NCBI GenBank assembly: GCA_020161655.1
Contig: JAIUPC010000006.1
Coordinates: 124,001-188,000 of the forward strand
Source of the DNA: Pseudomonadota bacterium
GTDB lineage: Bacteria; Pseudomonadota; Alphaproteobacteria; Rhodobacterales; Rhodobacteraceae
Direction of reading: 5' to 3'
DNA length: 64,000 nucleotides
Position 1 is the stretch's first letter; every line of letters begins with the position of its first letter. A model generated the notes under the pieces. That model was given only the letters and a program-made list of their open reading frames with translations. It was not told the origin of the DNA and ran no database searches. Below are positions 1 through 8,937 of the stretch, in pieces. The position numbers and the translations under genes were made by a program.

Positions 1-1
1 G

Positions 2-910
2 GCGCGGCGGACGCTGGCGGCCCTCGGCTACAACGAATGCGTGACCTATTCCTTCATCGACGCCGCCTCCGCCGAGCTTTTCGGCGGCGGGGCCGAGGCG
101 ACGCGGCTGGAAAACCCGATCTCATCCGAGATGACGCACATGCGGCCCGATTTGCTGCCGGGCCTCTTGCAGGCCGCAGCGCGCAATCAGGCGCGGGGCT
201 TCATGGATCTGGCGCTCTTCGAGGTCGGGCCGGTCTTTGCCGGCGGTGAGCCGGGCGAGCAGGCCCTGCAGGCGACGGCGCTGCTGGTCGGCGCCACCTC
301 GCCTCGCGACCCCTTCGGCTCGCGCCGTCCGGCGGACCTTTATGATTCCAAGGCGGATGCCGAGGCGGTGCTGGCGGCCATTGGCGCCCCGGCGAGGGTG
401 CAGATCAGCCGCAAGGCCGCCGCATGGTGGCATCCCGGCAGGTCCGGCGTGATCGGCCTTGGCCCGAACGTCATCGCAACCTTCGGCGAGGTGCATCCGC
501 GCGTCTTGAAGGCGATGGACGTGAAAGGCCCGGCTGTGGCCCTGACCATCCGGGTCGAGGCGGTGCCCTTCCCGAAGGCAAAGACGACAACGCGCGCCGC
601 CCTCGGCCGGTCCGACCTGCAACCGGTGGAGCGTGACTTCGCCTTCGTCGTCGACAAGGGCATGGAGGCGCTGGCGCTGGTCAACGCGGCGCAGGGGGCG
701 GACAAGGCGCTGATCGATTCCGTCGCCGTCTTCGACCAGTTCGCAGGTGACAAGGCCGAGGCGCAGATGGGGCCGGGCAAGAAGTCGCTGGCCATCACCG
801 TGCGCCTGCAGCCCCGCGACAAGACCCTCACGGATGAGGAGATCGAGGCGGTGGCCACGAAGATCGTCGAGAAGGTGACGAAGGCGACGGGCGGCACGCT
901 CAGGGGCTGA
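2..910 (+). CDS. pheT: Phenylalanyl-tRNA synthetase beta subunit, C-terminal part
   Basis: This frame is open from the first bases of the window and ends at TGA 908-910, so the 5' part of the gene lies outside. The protein charges tRNA-Phe as part of the cytosolic alpha2beta2 enzyme. The visible part starts in the synthetase-like core (TLAALGYNECVTYSFID, then the ENPISSEMTHMRPDLLPGLL segment typical of PheT). It ends with a ferredoxin-fold anticodon-binding domain of about 95 residues beginning at RSDLQPVERDFAFVVDKG. No frame break is visible. The family match rests on these motifs and is secure. Confidence 0.95.
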   Translation, partial: ARRTLAALGYNECVTYSFIDAASAELFGGGAEATRLENPISSEMTHMRPDLLPGLLQAAARNQARGFMDLALFEVGPVFAGGEPGEQALQATALLVGATSPRDPFGSRRPADLYDSKADAEAVLAAIGAPARVQISRKAAAWWHPGRSGVIGLGPNVIATFGEVHPRVLKAMDVKGPAVALTIRVEAVPFPKAKTTTRAALGRSDLQPVERDFAFVVDKGMEALALVNAAQGADKALIDSVAVFDQFAGDKAEAQMGPGKKSLAITVRLQPRDKTLTDEEIEAVATKIVEKVTKATGGTLRG

Positions 911-936
911 GCGCCCGTCCCGCCGCCGTCACATCT

Positions 937-969
937 GCGTCGGACATCCGTCCCGACAGGCGTCGGGCG
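937..969. repeat. 33-bp dispersed repeat, copy A
   Basis: These 33 bases are found again, exactly and in inverted orientation, at 50383-50415. Both copies lie a few dozen bases or fewer after the stop codon of a plus-strand gene. Read on the minus strand, the unit holds CCCGAC-GCCT-GTCGGG and an overlapping alternative GTCGG...CCGAC pairing, so it can form two exclusive hairpins. It looks like a REP-type or terminator-like intergenic element. Confidence 0.8.
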
Positions 970-1035
970 TGCGCCGCGTCAAGGCGGCGGCAAGATGCTT
1001 GGGCGAGACTGGCCACCCTGCGCCAAGGAGCCGCC

Positions 1036-1542
1036 ATGACCCGCCCCAGATCCGGCAAGGAAGCCGCCGCCTACCATCACCTCGCCGGGACGCTCCGCGG
1101 GCTGGAGGAGGACCTGCGCTGGGGCCTCGACGGCTCGCCCCGCATCCCCGCAGGGTGGGAGGCGATCCTGCGCGAGGTGACGGCGCCCGCCAAGGTCAAG
1201 CTGACGCTGCGGCTTGATGCCGATGTGGTGAAGTTCTTCCGCGCCATGGGGGCCGGGCACCTGCCGCGGATGAACGCGGTGCTGCGCGCCTTCATGCTGG
1301 CGCGGCTGGCGGGGGTGCTGAAGGGGGCGGAGGCGGTGGACTATGCGCCGACCCATGAGGACGAGGCCAACGGGCTGCGGCGAGAGATCATGGCGCTGAT
1401 GCAGGAAGAGGAGGCGCGGCGGGAGAAGGCCGCGAAGGAGGCGATGGTTGATCCGGCGTCGCGGGCGATCCGGTTGAGGGCGCTCAGGGAGATGCGGGAG
1501 GAAAGGGTAGCGAGGAAGCTGGGGGACAGGGGGCGGCGGTGA
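1036..1542 (+). CDS. BrnA-like antitoxin-family protein, no BrnT partner
   Basis: The protein has 168 aa. Residues about 50-95 carry the signature of BrnA antitoxins (KVKLTLRLDADVVKFFRAMG followed by RMNAVLRAFM), a short beta strand plus helix DNA-binding region. BrnA normally represses its own operon and neutralises the BrnT RNase. An AAGGAG ribosome site 5 nt before ATG 1036 fixes the start. It is longer than usual BrnA (roughly 80-100 aa), with extra helical, Glu/Arg-rich sequence at the C-terminus. No BrnT-like frame lies on either side, so it is an orphan or acts as a stand-alone regulator. The family call is good; the function is uncertain. Confidence 0.7.
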   Translation: MTRPRSGKEAAAYHHLAGTLRGLEEDLRWGLDGSPRIPAGWEAILREVTAPAKVKLTLRLDADVVKFFRAMGAGHLPRMNAVLRAFMLARLAGVLKGAEAVDYAPTHEDEANGLRREIMALMQEEEARREKAAKEAMVDPASRAIRLRALREMREERVARKLGDRGRR

Positions 1543-1555
1543 GGGGGGGCGGAGA

Positions 1556-1573
1556 GTCGGGGTGAACCCCGAC
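1556..1573. repeat. Small hairpin repeat (GGGGTGAACCCC type)
   Basis: A 7-bp stem GTCGGGG/CCCCGAC with a TGAA loop, followed by CTAC. A close relative sits at 3148-3166. Together they look like a short palindromic intergenic repeat. This copy lies between the BrnA-like gene and ccdA. Confidence 0.6.
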
Positions 1574-1636
1574 CTACGGGGTTGCGAATGCACGGGTTTA
1601 TACGCATATTTATCTGCATGATAGATGGAGGCGATC

Positions 1637-1864
1637 ATGTCTGTTGCCCGCAAGGCTGCCAACCTGACGATGGATTCCGCGCTTCTGGATGAGGCCCGCG
1701 CCTATGGCGTCAACCTGAGCCGCGCGGCGGAGGCGGGTCTGCGCGAGGCGGTGCGGGCCGCGAAGGCGGAAGCCTGGCGGCGGGAGAACCGGGCAGCACT
1801 TGAAAGCGCCAATGCCTGGGCCGAGGCGAACGGGTTGCCGCTGGCCAAGCACCGGCTCTTCTGA
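1637..1864 (+). CDS. ccdA: CcdA-type antitoxin
   Basis: The protein has 75 aa and resembles CcdA: an N-terminal ribbon-helix-helix DNA-binding part (RKAANLTMDSALLDEARAYG, then NLSRAAEAGLREAV) and a C-terminal toxin-binding tail ending ANGLPLAKHRLF. Family knowledge: CcdA binds and inhibits CcdB and autorepresses the operon. A GGAGG site at 1627-1631, 5 nt before ATG 1637, favours this start over the in-frame ATG at 1625, which lies just upstream of that site. The stop overlaps the ccdB start (TGATG), which indicates translational coupling. Confidence 0.88.
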   Translation: MSVARKAANLTMDSALLDEARAYGVNLSRAAEAGLREAVRAAKAEAWRRENRAALESANAWAEANGLPLAKHRLF

Positions 1865-2163
1865 TGGCGCGCTATGACCTCTACCGGGCGCCCGAGGGGC
1901 CGGGCTGGTGGCTCGACGTGCAGGCGGATGTGCTGGACGCGCTGAGCACGCGGGTCGTGGTGCCGATCCTGCCGGAGGCTCAGGCGCCGGTTCCGGCGAA
2001 ACGGCTGAACCCAGTGTTCGAGATCGAGGGTAGCCGGGCGGTGATGGTGACGCAGTTCCTGTCGGCAGTGCCGCTGCGGGTGATGGGGCGGCCGGTGGGG
2101 TCACTTGCGGAAAAGGCGGACGAGATCGGCGTGGCGCTGGATATGGTGTTCTTGGGGTTTTGA
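1864..2163 (+). CDS. ccdB: CcdB-type toxin (gyrase poison)
   Basis: The protein has 99 aa, close to the 101 aa of F-plasmid CcdB. Recognisable parts are the start ARYDLYRAPEGPGWWLDVQ, the core VVVPILPE, and the C-terminus EIGVALDMVFLGF. Known role: CcdB traps DNA gyrase on DNA through its C-terminal residues, and CcdA counters it. The ATG shares its A with the ccdA stop. The C-terminus lacks the WGI ending of the F toxin, so activity on gyrase is not certain. This is a chromosomal copy between housekeeping genes. Confidence 0.88.
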   Translation: MARYDLYRAPEGPGWWLDVQADVLDALSTRVVVPILPEAQAPVPAKRLNPVFEIEGSRAVMVTQFLSAVPLRVMGRPVGSLAEKADEIGVALDMVFLGF

Positions 2164-2245
2164 GGGGTGAGGTTGGGACCAGACCCCCTACATCTGCCAA
2201 GGTTTGGCATATACATAAGAAGGCGAGTTTTGTAGGATTTTCGGC

Positions 2246-2464
2246 ATGGCGAAGAACACCAACATTGTCCGCGAAGCAAAAAACGGAAGGTTTACGCCTT
2301 CCAAGGTCGGGGCTTCGAAAGCTGCGAAGTTTGCGCTTGTCGAAGGGGTCAGCCTTAGCGCGAAATCTCGTTCAGCGTCCGCGCTGACACAGTCCAAAGG
2401 GCTTACAGGTGACGCCTATCGCGATGCGATTACCAGCCAGTTCAAGGCCAAGCACACCAAATGA
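2246..2464 (+). CDS. Short antitoxin-like partner of the Fic protein
   Basis: A 72-aa basic protein whose TGA overlaps the Fic start (ATGA), so the two are coupled. Residues 24-36 (SKAAKFALVEGVS) resemble the inhibitory helix of VbhA/YhfG-type antitoxins, whose motif is [S/T]xxxE[G/N]. E33 and G34 are present, but the Ser/Thr position is F29. In known class I pairs that Glu blocks ATP gamma-phosphate binding in the Fic site. I infer an antitoxin role from motif, size and gene order. The overall sequence is otherwise unfamiliar. Confidence 0.6.
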   Translation: MAKNTNIVREAKNGRFTPSKVGASKAAKFALVEGVSLSAKSRSASALTQSKGLTGDAYRDAITSQFKAKHTK

Positions 2465-3045
2465 GCCGCTACGACGCGGCGGACGACCCCCTCTGTTACT
2501 CCGGCACCACCGTTCTTAGAAACAAGGCCGATCTGACAGGTCAGGATGAGCTGGACCAGTTCGAACAGCTCATGTTCCTGTCGCGTGCCGAGGAACCCCT
2601 GCCCGATGGTGCGCTCGACTATGCGCACTACCGCGCAATCCATCATCACTTCTTTCAGGACGTCTATGACTGGGCAGGCGAGCCGCGCCAGATCAGGACA
2701 GCGAAAGGCGGAAACTGGTTCTGTTTCCCGGAGTACATCGAACGGGAAATGGAGAAGCTGTTCGCTGCGCTTGCCGCCGAACACCACCTGATGGGCGCGG
2801 GCGGCATCACCGTGTTTGCCGCACGGGCGGCGCACTACATCGCCGAACTGAACGCGATCCATCCGTTTCGCGAGGGGAACGGGCGCTGCCAGTTGACGCT
2901 GCTTAGCATTCTCATGGATCTGGCTGGTTTTCCTATGGAAGAGGAACGGATCGACCCGAAGAGTTTCATGCGGGCAATGGTCACAAGTTTTGGCGGAGAC
3001 TTGGGACTGTTGGAGCGGGCGATTATTGGGATGGTGAAACCGTAG
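2461..3045 (+). CDS. Fic family protein (AMP-transferase fold)
   Basis: The protein has 194 aa. The Fic motif HPFREGNGRCQL spans residues 134-145, with catalytic H134, E138, N140 and R142. The consensus HxFx(D/E)GNGRxxR ends in a second arginine, which is L145 here. The flap before it (RQIRTAKGGNWFCFPEYIE) and the N-terminal half are typical. Fic proteins transfer AMP or another phosphate-containing group to target hydroxyls. The 72-aa partner gene overlaps it upstream. Loss of the second arginine may change substrate or inhibition; a subfamily with this change is possible. Confidence 0.85.
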   Translation: MSRYDAADDPLCYSGTTVLRNKADLTGQDELDQFEQLMFLSRAEEPLPDGALDYAHYRAIHHHFFQDVYDWAGEPRQIRTAKGGNWFCFPEYIEREMEKLFAALAAEHHLMGAGGITVFAARAAHYIAELNAIHPFREGNGRCQLTLLSILMDLAGFPMEEERIDPKSFMRAMVTSFGGDLGLLERAIIGMVKP

Positions 3046-3147
3046 GGAACAAGCCTGTTGCTCCATCGGCTCGCGACTCGGCGCTTCCTTCCCTCGTACA
3101 TCACGCGTGATGATGCGCAATGAATGCGCACCCTACGGGGCCGACAT

Positions 3148-3166
3148 GGCGGGGTGAAACCCCGCC
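3148..3166. repeat. Hairpin repeat at the 3' ends of fic and ftsK
   Basis: An 8-bp stem GGCGGGGT/ACCCCGCC with a GAA loop, followed by CTAC. It directly abuts the ftsK stop on the minus strand and lies about 100 bp after fic on the plus strand. It has the same core as 1556-1573. There is no T-run on either side, so a Rho-independent terminator is unproven, though it could slow exonucleases between the convergent genes. Confidence 0.6.
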
Positions 3167-6049
3167 CTACTGTTCCGGCACCAATATCTCCCGTTTGCCC
3201 ACATGGTTCGCCGGCGACACAAGCCCCTCTTCCTCCATCTGCTCCACCAGCCGGGCGGCCTTGTTGTAGCCGATGCCGAGTTTGCGCTGGATGTAGCTCG
3301 TGCTGACCTTGCGGTCGCGGAGGACGACCTGCACGGCCTGGTCGTAGAGCGCGTCCTCGCCGCCGTCGCCGCCGAGGCCAAGGACCATGTCGATGTCGGC
3401 CTCCCGCTCCTCATCCTGACCGTCGACGATGCCGGACATGTATTCGGGGGCGCCGAAGGACTTGAGGTGGCTGACGACCTCCTCGACCTCTTCATCTGCC
3501 ACAAACGGCCCGTGGATGCGGGTGATGCGGGAGCCGCCGGCCATGTAGAGCATGTCGCCCATGCCGAGGAGCTGTTCGGCCCCCATCTCACCGAGGATGG
3601 TGCGCGAGTCGATCTTCGACGTCACCTGGAAGGAAATCCGGGTCGGGAAGTTGGCCTTGATCGTGCCGGTGATGACATCGACCGAGGGGCGCTGCGTCGC
3701 CATGATGAGGTGGATGCCGGAGGCGCGGGCCATCTGGGCGAGGCGCTGGATGCAGGCCTCGATCTCTTTGCCCGCCACCATCATCAGGTCGGCCATCTCG
3801 TCGACGATGACGACGATGTAAGGAATGGCGACGGGGGCGAATTCCTCGGTCTCGAAGATCGGATCGCCGGTTTCCTCGTCAAAGCCGGTCTGGACGGTGC
3901 GCTTGAACATCTCGCCCTTCGCCAGCGCCTCGCGGACGCGGCCGTTATAGCCTTCGATGTTGCGGACGCCCATCTTGGACATCTTGCGGTAACGCTCCTC
4001 CATCTCGCCCACGGTCCATTTGAGGGCGACGACGGCCTTCTTCGGGTCGGTGACGACGGGGGAGAGCAGATGCGGGATGCCGTCGTAGACGCTGAGTTCC
4101 AGCATCTTCGGGTCGATCATGATGAGCCGGCATTCCTCGGGCGTGAGCTTGTAGAGGAGCGAGAGGATCATCGTGTTGATGGCGACGGACTTGCCCGAGC
4201 CGGTGGTGCCGGCGATGAGAAGGTGCGGCATCTTGGCGAGGTTCGCCACGACGGGTTCGCCGGCGATGTCTTTGCCAAGCGCAAGCGGGAGGCGGAGGTT
4301 CGAGTCACCGTATTCGCGGGCGGAGAGGATTTCGCGCAGGACCACCTTCTCGCGGAAGGAATTCGGGAGCTCGATGCCGATGACGGTGCGGCCGGGGACG
4401 GTGGAGACGCGGGCGGAAAGGGCGGACATCGACCGCGCGATGTCGTCGGCGAGGCCGATGACGCGGGAGGCCTTTAGGCCGGGCGCGGGTTCCAGTTCGT
4501 ACATGGTGACGACCGGGCCGGGGCGGACGGAGGTGATTTCGCCCTTCACGCCGTAGTCGTCGAGGACGGATTCGAGCATCCGGGCGTTTTCCTCAAGCGA
4601 CTCGTCCGAAAGCGGGCGGCGCTGGACGGAAGAGGGGCTTGCAAGAAGGGAAAGCGGCGGGATTTCGTAGTCCGTCGCCTTTTCCTCGAACTTCAGCCGG
4701 GGCTGGGCTTCGGAGAGCGCCTGTTTCGACGGCATGGGCTTTTTCGCGACATGCTGGACGAGCGGGCGCTGGGGCGCGCTCTCGGCGGTGTCGGCGAAGA
4801 TGTTGTCGTCGTCCTCATCCTCGAAGACCGGATCGGCGGCGAAATCGTCCTCGGCAGCGTCCAGCATCGCGGGCGTCGGGATCTGCGGCGCGCCGCGGAG
4901 GAAGCGGGGTTCGACGGCGAGGACCGGGGCGGCGGTTGCGACCGGGGCCGCGGCGCGGGCGGCGCGGACGATGCTGCTGAGGGGCGGCTCTGTGCGGAGA
5001 AGCTCGGGAGGTGCCGTATGGCCGCGCGACTTCACGGCGTCGGCGATGCGGGCGCGGATGCGCTCTTCGGTCGGCGCTTCGGTGTTCCAGGCGGACCGGG
5101 GCAGATGGGATTCCACCAGCTCCGGCTCCATCCTCGGTTCGACGCCACGGCGGGCAAGGTCGGAGACGCGGGCGAGAAGGCCCTTCTTCGGCGGCAAGGG
5201 GGCGGCAAGTTCGGGTTCGGTTGCGCCGTAGCGGGCATCGGCGCGCATGACATGGGCGCGACGGGCCGCAGCCTGCCGCGCGGCCGGGTGCAGCGGCGGT
5301 TCGCCGGCGTGGAACACCTCCTCCGCCGCCCCTTCGCGCGCGGCGCGGCGCGATTGGTTGCGTTCGTGGAGCGCTTGAGCGCCGCGCACCGAAGCCTCGG
5401 CCCCGCGGCCGGCGAGGTTCAGCGCCCAGTCATAGGCGACGATGGTGCCGACGAGAAGAAAGCGGCCGATGACCCGAAGTTCGCGCGCATCGAAGCCGAG
5501 GACGAAGACGGCGGTGGCGAGCGCGCCGATCCCGAGGATCAGCGACAGGAATTTCAGCCCGAAGGCGGCGCCGACCGGCAGCACGCCGAGAAGCGCGCCA
5601 AGGACGGTATCGCCGAACAGCCCGCCCAAGCCGAAGCTGTGGACCCATTCCGGCCCGGCGACGAGGGTCGAGGCATAGACAGAGGCCATGGCGACGGCGA
5701 TCGGTGCGAAGATCACCCGGCCAAGCGCGCGTTCCTCGCCCCGGTGGAGAACGAGGCGGGCGCCCCAGGCGATGAAGGTCACGGCAATCATCCAGGCGCC
5801 CTTCCCCGCGATGACGAACAAGGGCGAGGCGATGGCGGCACCGAACTGGCCGAGGATGTTGCGCGCCGGCTGGTCGGTGGCGGCAAGCCAGCTTGGATCA
5901 TCGGGCGAGTAGCTGACGAGCATCAGCGCGGTCAGGACACCCAGCACCAGAAGCCCGGCGCCAAGAAGCTCTTTCCCGCGCCGTTCGATCGCCGCCTGCA
6001 TGTTCTGATCCAGAAGCGGATCGCGTTGCCGTGCCTGATAAGATGCCAT
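3167..6049 (-). CDS. ftsK: DNA translocase FtsK
   Basis: The protein has 960 aa. It has an N-terminal integral membrane domain (several hydrophobic segments within about residues 30-210), a Glu/Pro/Ala-rich linker to about 460, then the RecA-like motor. Walker A GTTGSGKS is at 614-621 (K620), followed by Walker B ([13 protein letters not shown]) and a C-terminal winged-helix gamma domain (last 65 residues, with [24 protein letters not shown]) that reads KOPS sites in known members. FtsK sits at the septum and pumps the terminus to complete segregation and dimer resolution. It starts 12 nt after the aminotransferase gene, so they are probably co-transcribed. Confidence 0.96.
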   Translation of the reverse strand: MASYQARQRDPLLDQNMQAAIERRGKELLGAGLLVLGVLTALMLVSYSPDDPSWLAATDQPARNILGQFGAAIASPLFVIAGKGAWMIAVTFIAWGARLVLHRGEERALGRVIFAPIAVAMASVYASTLVAGPEWVHSFGLGGLFGDTVLGALLGVLPVGAAFGLKFLSLILGIGALATAVFVLGFDARELRVIGRFLLVGTIVAYDWALNLAGRGAEASVRGAQALHERNQSRRAAREGAAEEVFHAGEPPLHPAARQAAARRAHVMRADARYGATEPELAAPLPPKKGLLARVSDLARRGVEPRMEPELVESHLPRSAWNTEAPTEERIRARIADAVKSRGHTAPPELLRTEPPLSSIVRAARAAAPVATAAPVLAVEPRFLRGAPQIPTPAMLDAAEDDFAADPVFEDEDDDNIFADTAESAPQRPLVQHVAKKPMPSKQALSEAQPRLKFEEKATDYEIPPLSLLASPSSVQRRPLSDESLEENARMLESVLDDYGVKGEITSVRPGPVVTMYELEPAPGLKASRVIGLADDIARSMSALSARVSTVPGRTVIGIELPNSFREKVVLREILSAREYGDSNLRLPLALGKDIAGEPVVANLAKMPHLLIAGTTGSGKSVAINTMILSLLYKLTPEECRLIMIDPKMLELSVYDGIPHLLSPVVTDPKKAVVALKWTVGEMEERYRKMSKMGVRNIEGYNGRVREALAKGEMFKRTVQTGFDEETGDPIFETEEFAPVAIPYIVVIVDEMADLMMVAGKEIEACIQRLAQMARASGIHLIMATQRPSVDVITGTIKANFPTRISFQVTSKIDSRTILGEMGAEQLLGMGDMLYMAGGSRITRIHGPFVADEEVEEVVSHLKSFGAPEYMSGIVDGQDEEREADIDMVLGLGGDGGEDALYDQAVQVVLRDRKVSTSYIQRKLGIGYNKAARLVEQMEEEGLVSPANHVGKREILVPEQ

Positions 6050-6061
6050 TAACCCTCGTCC

Positions 6062-7240
6062 CTAACCGTAGAGGCAGTCGCGGAGCTTCGTCAGCCCCTG
6101 CCGCATTTCTTCTTTTGGAGCCACCATCGCCACCCGGATGTAGCCCTTGCCGGGGTTGAACCCGGCCACTTCGCGCGCGAGATAGGCACCGGGCAGAACC
6201 CGCACGCCGGTCTTTTGCCAGAGCTTCAGCGCCGCCGCCTCGCCATCCTCGACCGGAAGCCAGAGAAAGAAGCCGCCCTCGGGGCCTTCGTAGCCCTGAA
6301 GCCCGGCAAAGATCCTGTCGGCGATGCGGAATTTCTCCTGATAGAGCGCGCGGTTCGCCGTCACATGCGCTTCGTCGCCCCAGGCGCGTTCGGCGACATG
6401 CTGCAAGGGCATCGGCAGCGGTGCGCCGCCATAGGCGCGCATCTGGCGGAAACGGGCGATGCTCTCCGGCCCGCCGGCGACGAAGCCCGAGCGCAGGCCC
6501 GGCAGGTTCGAGCGCTTGGAGAGCGAATGGAAGACCGCGACCCGTTCGGGATCTGCGCCAAGTTCGTCGGCCACTTCCAGCGCGCCCACGGGCGGGCTGG
6601 TGCGCCAGATCTCGGAATAGCATTCGTCGGAGAGAAGCCTGAAATCGTATTTCTCGGCCAGCCTGAGAAGATTGGCGAGATAGTCGCGCGAGGCGACGGA
6701 GCCTTGCGGATTGGCCGGCGAACAGAGGTAGGCGACCCCGACCCGGTCGAGGATGTCGGGCGGCAGCGCCGCGTAATCCGGCAGGAAGCCATTCGCGGCA
6801 TCGGCGGGCACGAATACGGGTTCAGCGCCCACGGCAAGGGCCGAGGCCGCATAGACCTGATAGAAGGGGTTGGGCATCAGCACGACCGGCTGGCGGCCGC
6901 GCTTCACTTCGGGGCAAAGCGCGAGGCAGGCGTCGAAAAGCCCTTCGCGGGTGCCATTGAGGACCATCAGCCGTTCGGGGCCAAGTTCGACCCCGTAGCG
7001 CAGGTTGAGCCAGCCGCATATCGCGGCGAGCAAGCCGGGCGCGCCTTCATTCACCGGATACTGGCCGAATTCGGCGGTATGGGCGGCAAGGATCGGGGCG
7101 ACGAAATCGGGGATCGCATGGCGCGGTTCGCCGATGGTCATGGCAATCGGCTCGCCGCCCGGCTTATGGGCGTCGAGGAGCTTCCGCAGGCGCGGAAATG
7201 CGTATTCAGGCAGGTTCGAGAACCGCTCGGGAAATGCCAT
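6062..7240 (-). CDS. PLP-dependent class I/II aminotransferase
   Basis: A 392-aa fold-type I aminotransferase. The nucleotide-binding turn is NGTREGLFDA, the cofactor site includes CSPANPQG and DECYSEIW, and the Schiff-base lysine lies in SLSKRSNLPGLRSGF. Close relatives are annotated as succinyldiaminopimelate transaminase (DapC-like) or aspartate/alanine-type enzymes. The DapC idea is attractive because dapD lies 8.6 kb away, but substrate cannot be read from sequence alone. It precedes ftsK by 12 nt on the same strand. Confidence 0.88.
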   Translation of the reverse strand: MAFPERFSNLPEYAFPRLRKLLDAHKPGGEPIAMTIGEPRHAIPDFVAPILAAHTAEFGQYPVNEGAPGLLAAICGWLNLRYGVELGPERLMVLNGTREGLFDACLALCPEVKRGRQPVVLMPNPFYQVYAASALAVGAEPVFVPADAANGFLPDYAALPPDILDRVGVAYLCSPANPQGSVASRDYLANLLRLAEKYDFRLLSDECYSEIWRTSPPVGALEVADELGADPERVAVFHSLSKRSNLPGLRSGFVAGGPESIARFRQMRAYGGAPLPMPLQHVAERAWGDEAHVTANRALYQEKFRIADRIFAGLQGYEGPEGGFFLWLPVEDGEAAALKLWQKTGVRVLPGAYLAREVAGFNPGKGYIRVAMVAPKEEMRQGLTKLRDCLYG

Positions 7241-7413
7241 GTCTGCCTCGGTCGCGGGATCGTAACGTCCCGTCTTGCGGTGAGATTAGCCGCGCGCGCG
7301 ATGCGGGTCCAGAAAAAGCAACGGGTTCCGGGCGGTTGGGTCTGGGGATTGTGGCATTTCGGTCTTTTGGGCTGTGGCCGCGAACATGTGGTCCCGGGGA
7401 GTAACGGAGGGTT

Positions 7414-7507
7414 GCGCCGGCCCGCGGGGTGGCGCCATCGCGCCGCCCCGTGGGGGCGGGCCGGCGCGGCCCGGTCGCTTTGGGCGACCGGGCTGTGGAA
7501 AGTCCTG
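7414..7507. repeat. 94-bp intergenic repeat, copy 1
   Basis: This 94-bp segment recurs in the same orientation at 13551-13644 with four mismatches by my alignment. It contains a hairpin CCCGGTCGC-TTTG-GGCGACCGGG and a long run of nested G/C-rich pairings. It fills most of the gap between two minus-strand genes. The short frames crossing it are not credible genes. Its origin and role are unknown; it may be a lineage-specific interspersed repeat or RNA element. Confidence 0.85.
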
Positions 7508-7529
7508 TGTCAGAAGGGCGCTATCCGCC

Positions 7530-8858
7530 TCAGCCAAGCGCCCTTTCGGCAGCCTGCCCAAGCCGCAAAAGCGCCTCCTCGCCCATCGGCCGGCCCATCA
7601 GCATGATGCCGCAGGAGGCCGTGCCAGTGGGCAGGGTCAGGGCGGAGAGGCCCATGAGGTTGCCGATCCTGGTATTGCGGAGCGCCAGAAGGTTCTCGCG
7701 GGTGAAATAGTCCTTGTCGGACATGAGCCGTTCCGCATCGGGCGGCAGGATCGCGGCGGTCGGGATCAGGATCGCATCATAGGGTGCCGTCGCCTCGGCC
7801 CAATGCGCGCGGGCGGCGTGGAGGCTGCGCCAGGCCTCGACATAGTCGGCAGCGGCGAAGCTGGCCCCGCTCCGGAAGCGGTCCAGAATGGGGGCGAACA
7901 TGAGGTCCGGCGCAGCCTCGATCCGGTCGCGCCAGATGGCGTAAGCCTCTGAGGTGAAAAGGATACCGGAAAGCGCCATGACGCCGGGGAGCGCGGGGAA
8001 GGCCAGCCGCTCCACCTCAGCGCCGGCGTTGGCGAGGCGGCGGGCGGCATCCTCGAAGGCGACTGCCGGGGCGTCGCGGATATCGTCGAAGGCGACGGTA
8101 TCAAGGACGGCGAGGCGCGTGCCGGCAAGGGTCGCGCCCCGGAGGTCGGCGGGCTTGCCGCCTTCGAGTGCGGCAAGAAGAAGGGCGGCGTCCTCGACAT
8201 TGCGGGTAATGGGTCCGACGGTGTCGAAGCTTTCGACGAGGGGGACGACGCCCTTGAGCGACAGCCGCCCGGCGGTGGTCTTGAGGCCGACAAGGTCGTT
8301 CCAGGCGGCGGGAATGCGGACCGAGCCGCCGGTGTCCGACCCAACGGCGGCGGGCGCGAGGCCGAAGGCTATGGACGTGGCCGCACCGGAGGAGGAGCCG
8401 CCGGCGACGAGGGCGGGATCGTGGATATTCGGCGGTGTCGCCGTCATCGGGTTGAGACCGAGGCCGGAGAAGGCAAGCTCGGTCATATGGGTCTTGCCGA
8501 GGCAGACGAGGCCTTGCTGGGTCGCGGTCGTCAGCACCTCGGCATCGCGGTCGGGGATGCGGCCTTTCAGCAGGCGCGAGCCGGATTCGGTGGCGGTCCC
8601 CGCCGTGTCGAAGAGGTCCTTCCAGGAGACGGGCACGCCATCGAGGGGGCCAAGGCGCAGGCCGGCCTTGGCGCGGATGGCGGCGGCCTTCGCCTCGGCG
8701 CGGGCGCGGTCGGGGGTCAGGCGGGCATAGATGCGATCCGCCGCAGGATGGGCGGCGATGGCGGCGAGGAAGGCTTCGGTCAGTTCCACCGGATCGGACT
8801 TGCCCGCCCCGATCGCCCGCCCGAGATCGCCCGCGCTTTTGCCCTGCCAGTCCGTCAT
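7530..8858 (-). CDS. Amidase-signature family hydrolase
   Basis: The protein has 442 aa from ATG 8858. The frame continues further upstream, but the homologous N-terminus begins MTDWQGKSAGDLGRAIGAG. The Ser-cisSer-Lys triad of this family is intact: K80 (PVSWKD), S155 (GGSSSG) and S179 (SDTGGSVRIPA). The family hydrolyses amides, or acts as GatA in tRNA amidation. No gatB/gatC neighbours are present, so a stand-alone amidase is likelier; the substrate is unknown. It diverges from the ubiH-like gene with about 80 bp between them. Confidence 0.9.
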   Translation of the reverse strand: MTDWQGKSAGDLGRAIGAGKSDPVELTEAFLAAIAAHPAADRIYARLTPDRARAEAKAAAIRAKAGLRLGPLDGVPVSWKDLFDTAGTATESGSRLLKGRIPDRDAEVLTTATQQGLVCLGKTHMTELAFSGLGLNPMTATPPNIHDPALVAGGSSSGAATSIAFGLAPAAVGSDTGGSVRIPAAWNDLVGLKTTAGRLSLKGVVPLVESFDTVGPITRNVEDAALLLAALEGGKPADLRGATLAGTRLAVLDTVAFDDIRDAPAVAFEDAARRLANAGAEVERLAFPALPGVMALSGILFTSEAYAIWRDRIEAAPDLMFAPILDRFRSGASFAAADYVEAWRSLHAARAHWAEATAPYDAILIPTAAILPPDAERLMSDKDYFTRENLLALRNTRIGNLMGLSALTLPTGTASCGIMLMGRPMGEEALLRLGQAAERALG

Positions 8859-8937
8859 TCTGCCCTCCCGTTTCGCCCGGAAGGTAGCGACAGCCCGGCG
8901 CATGGACAATCCCGTGATGGCCGGGCTAACTGAGGCC

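Noticed and set aside
4751..6052. 433-codon plus-strand frame across ftsK
   Set aside because: Low-complexity Gly/Arg/Ala-rich translation with no motif, opposite a clear FtsK.
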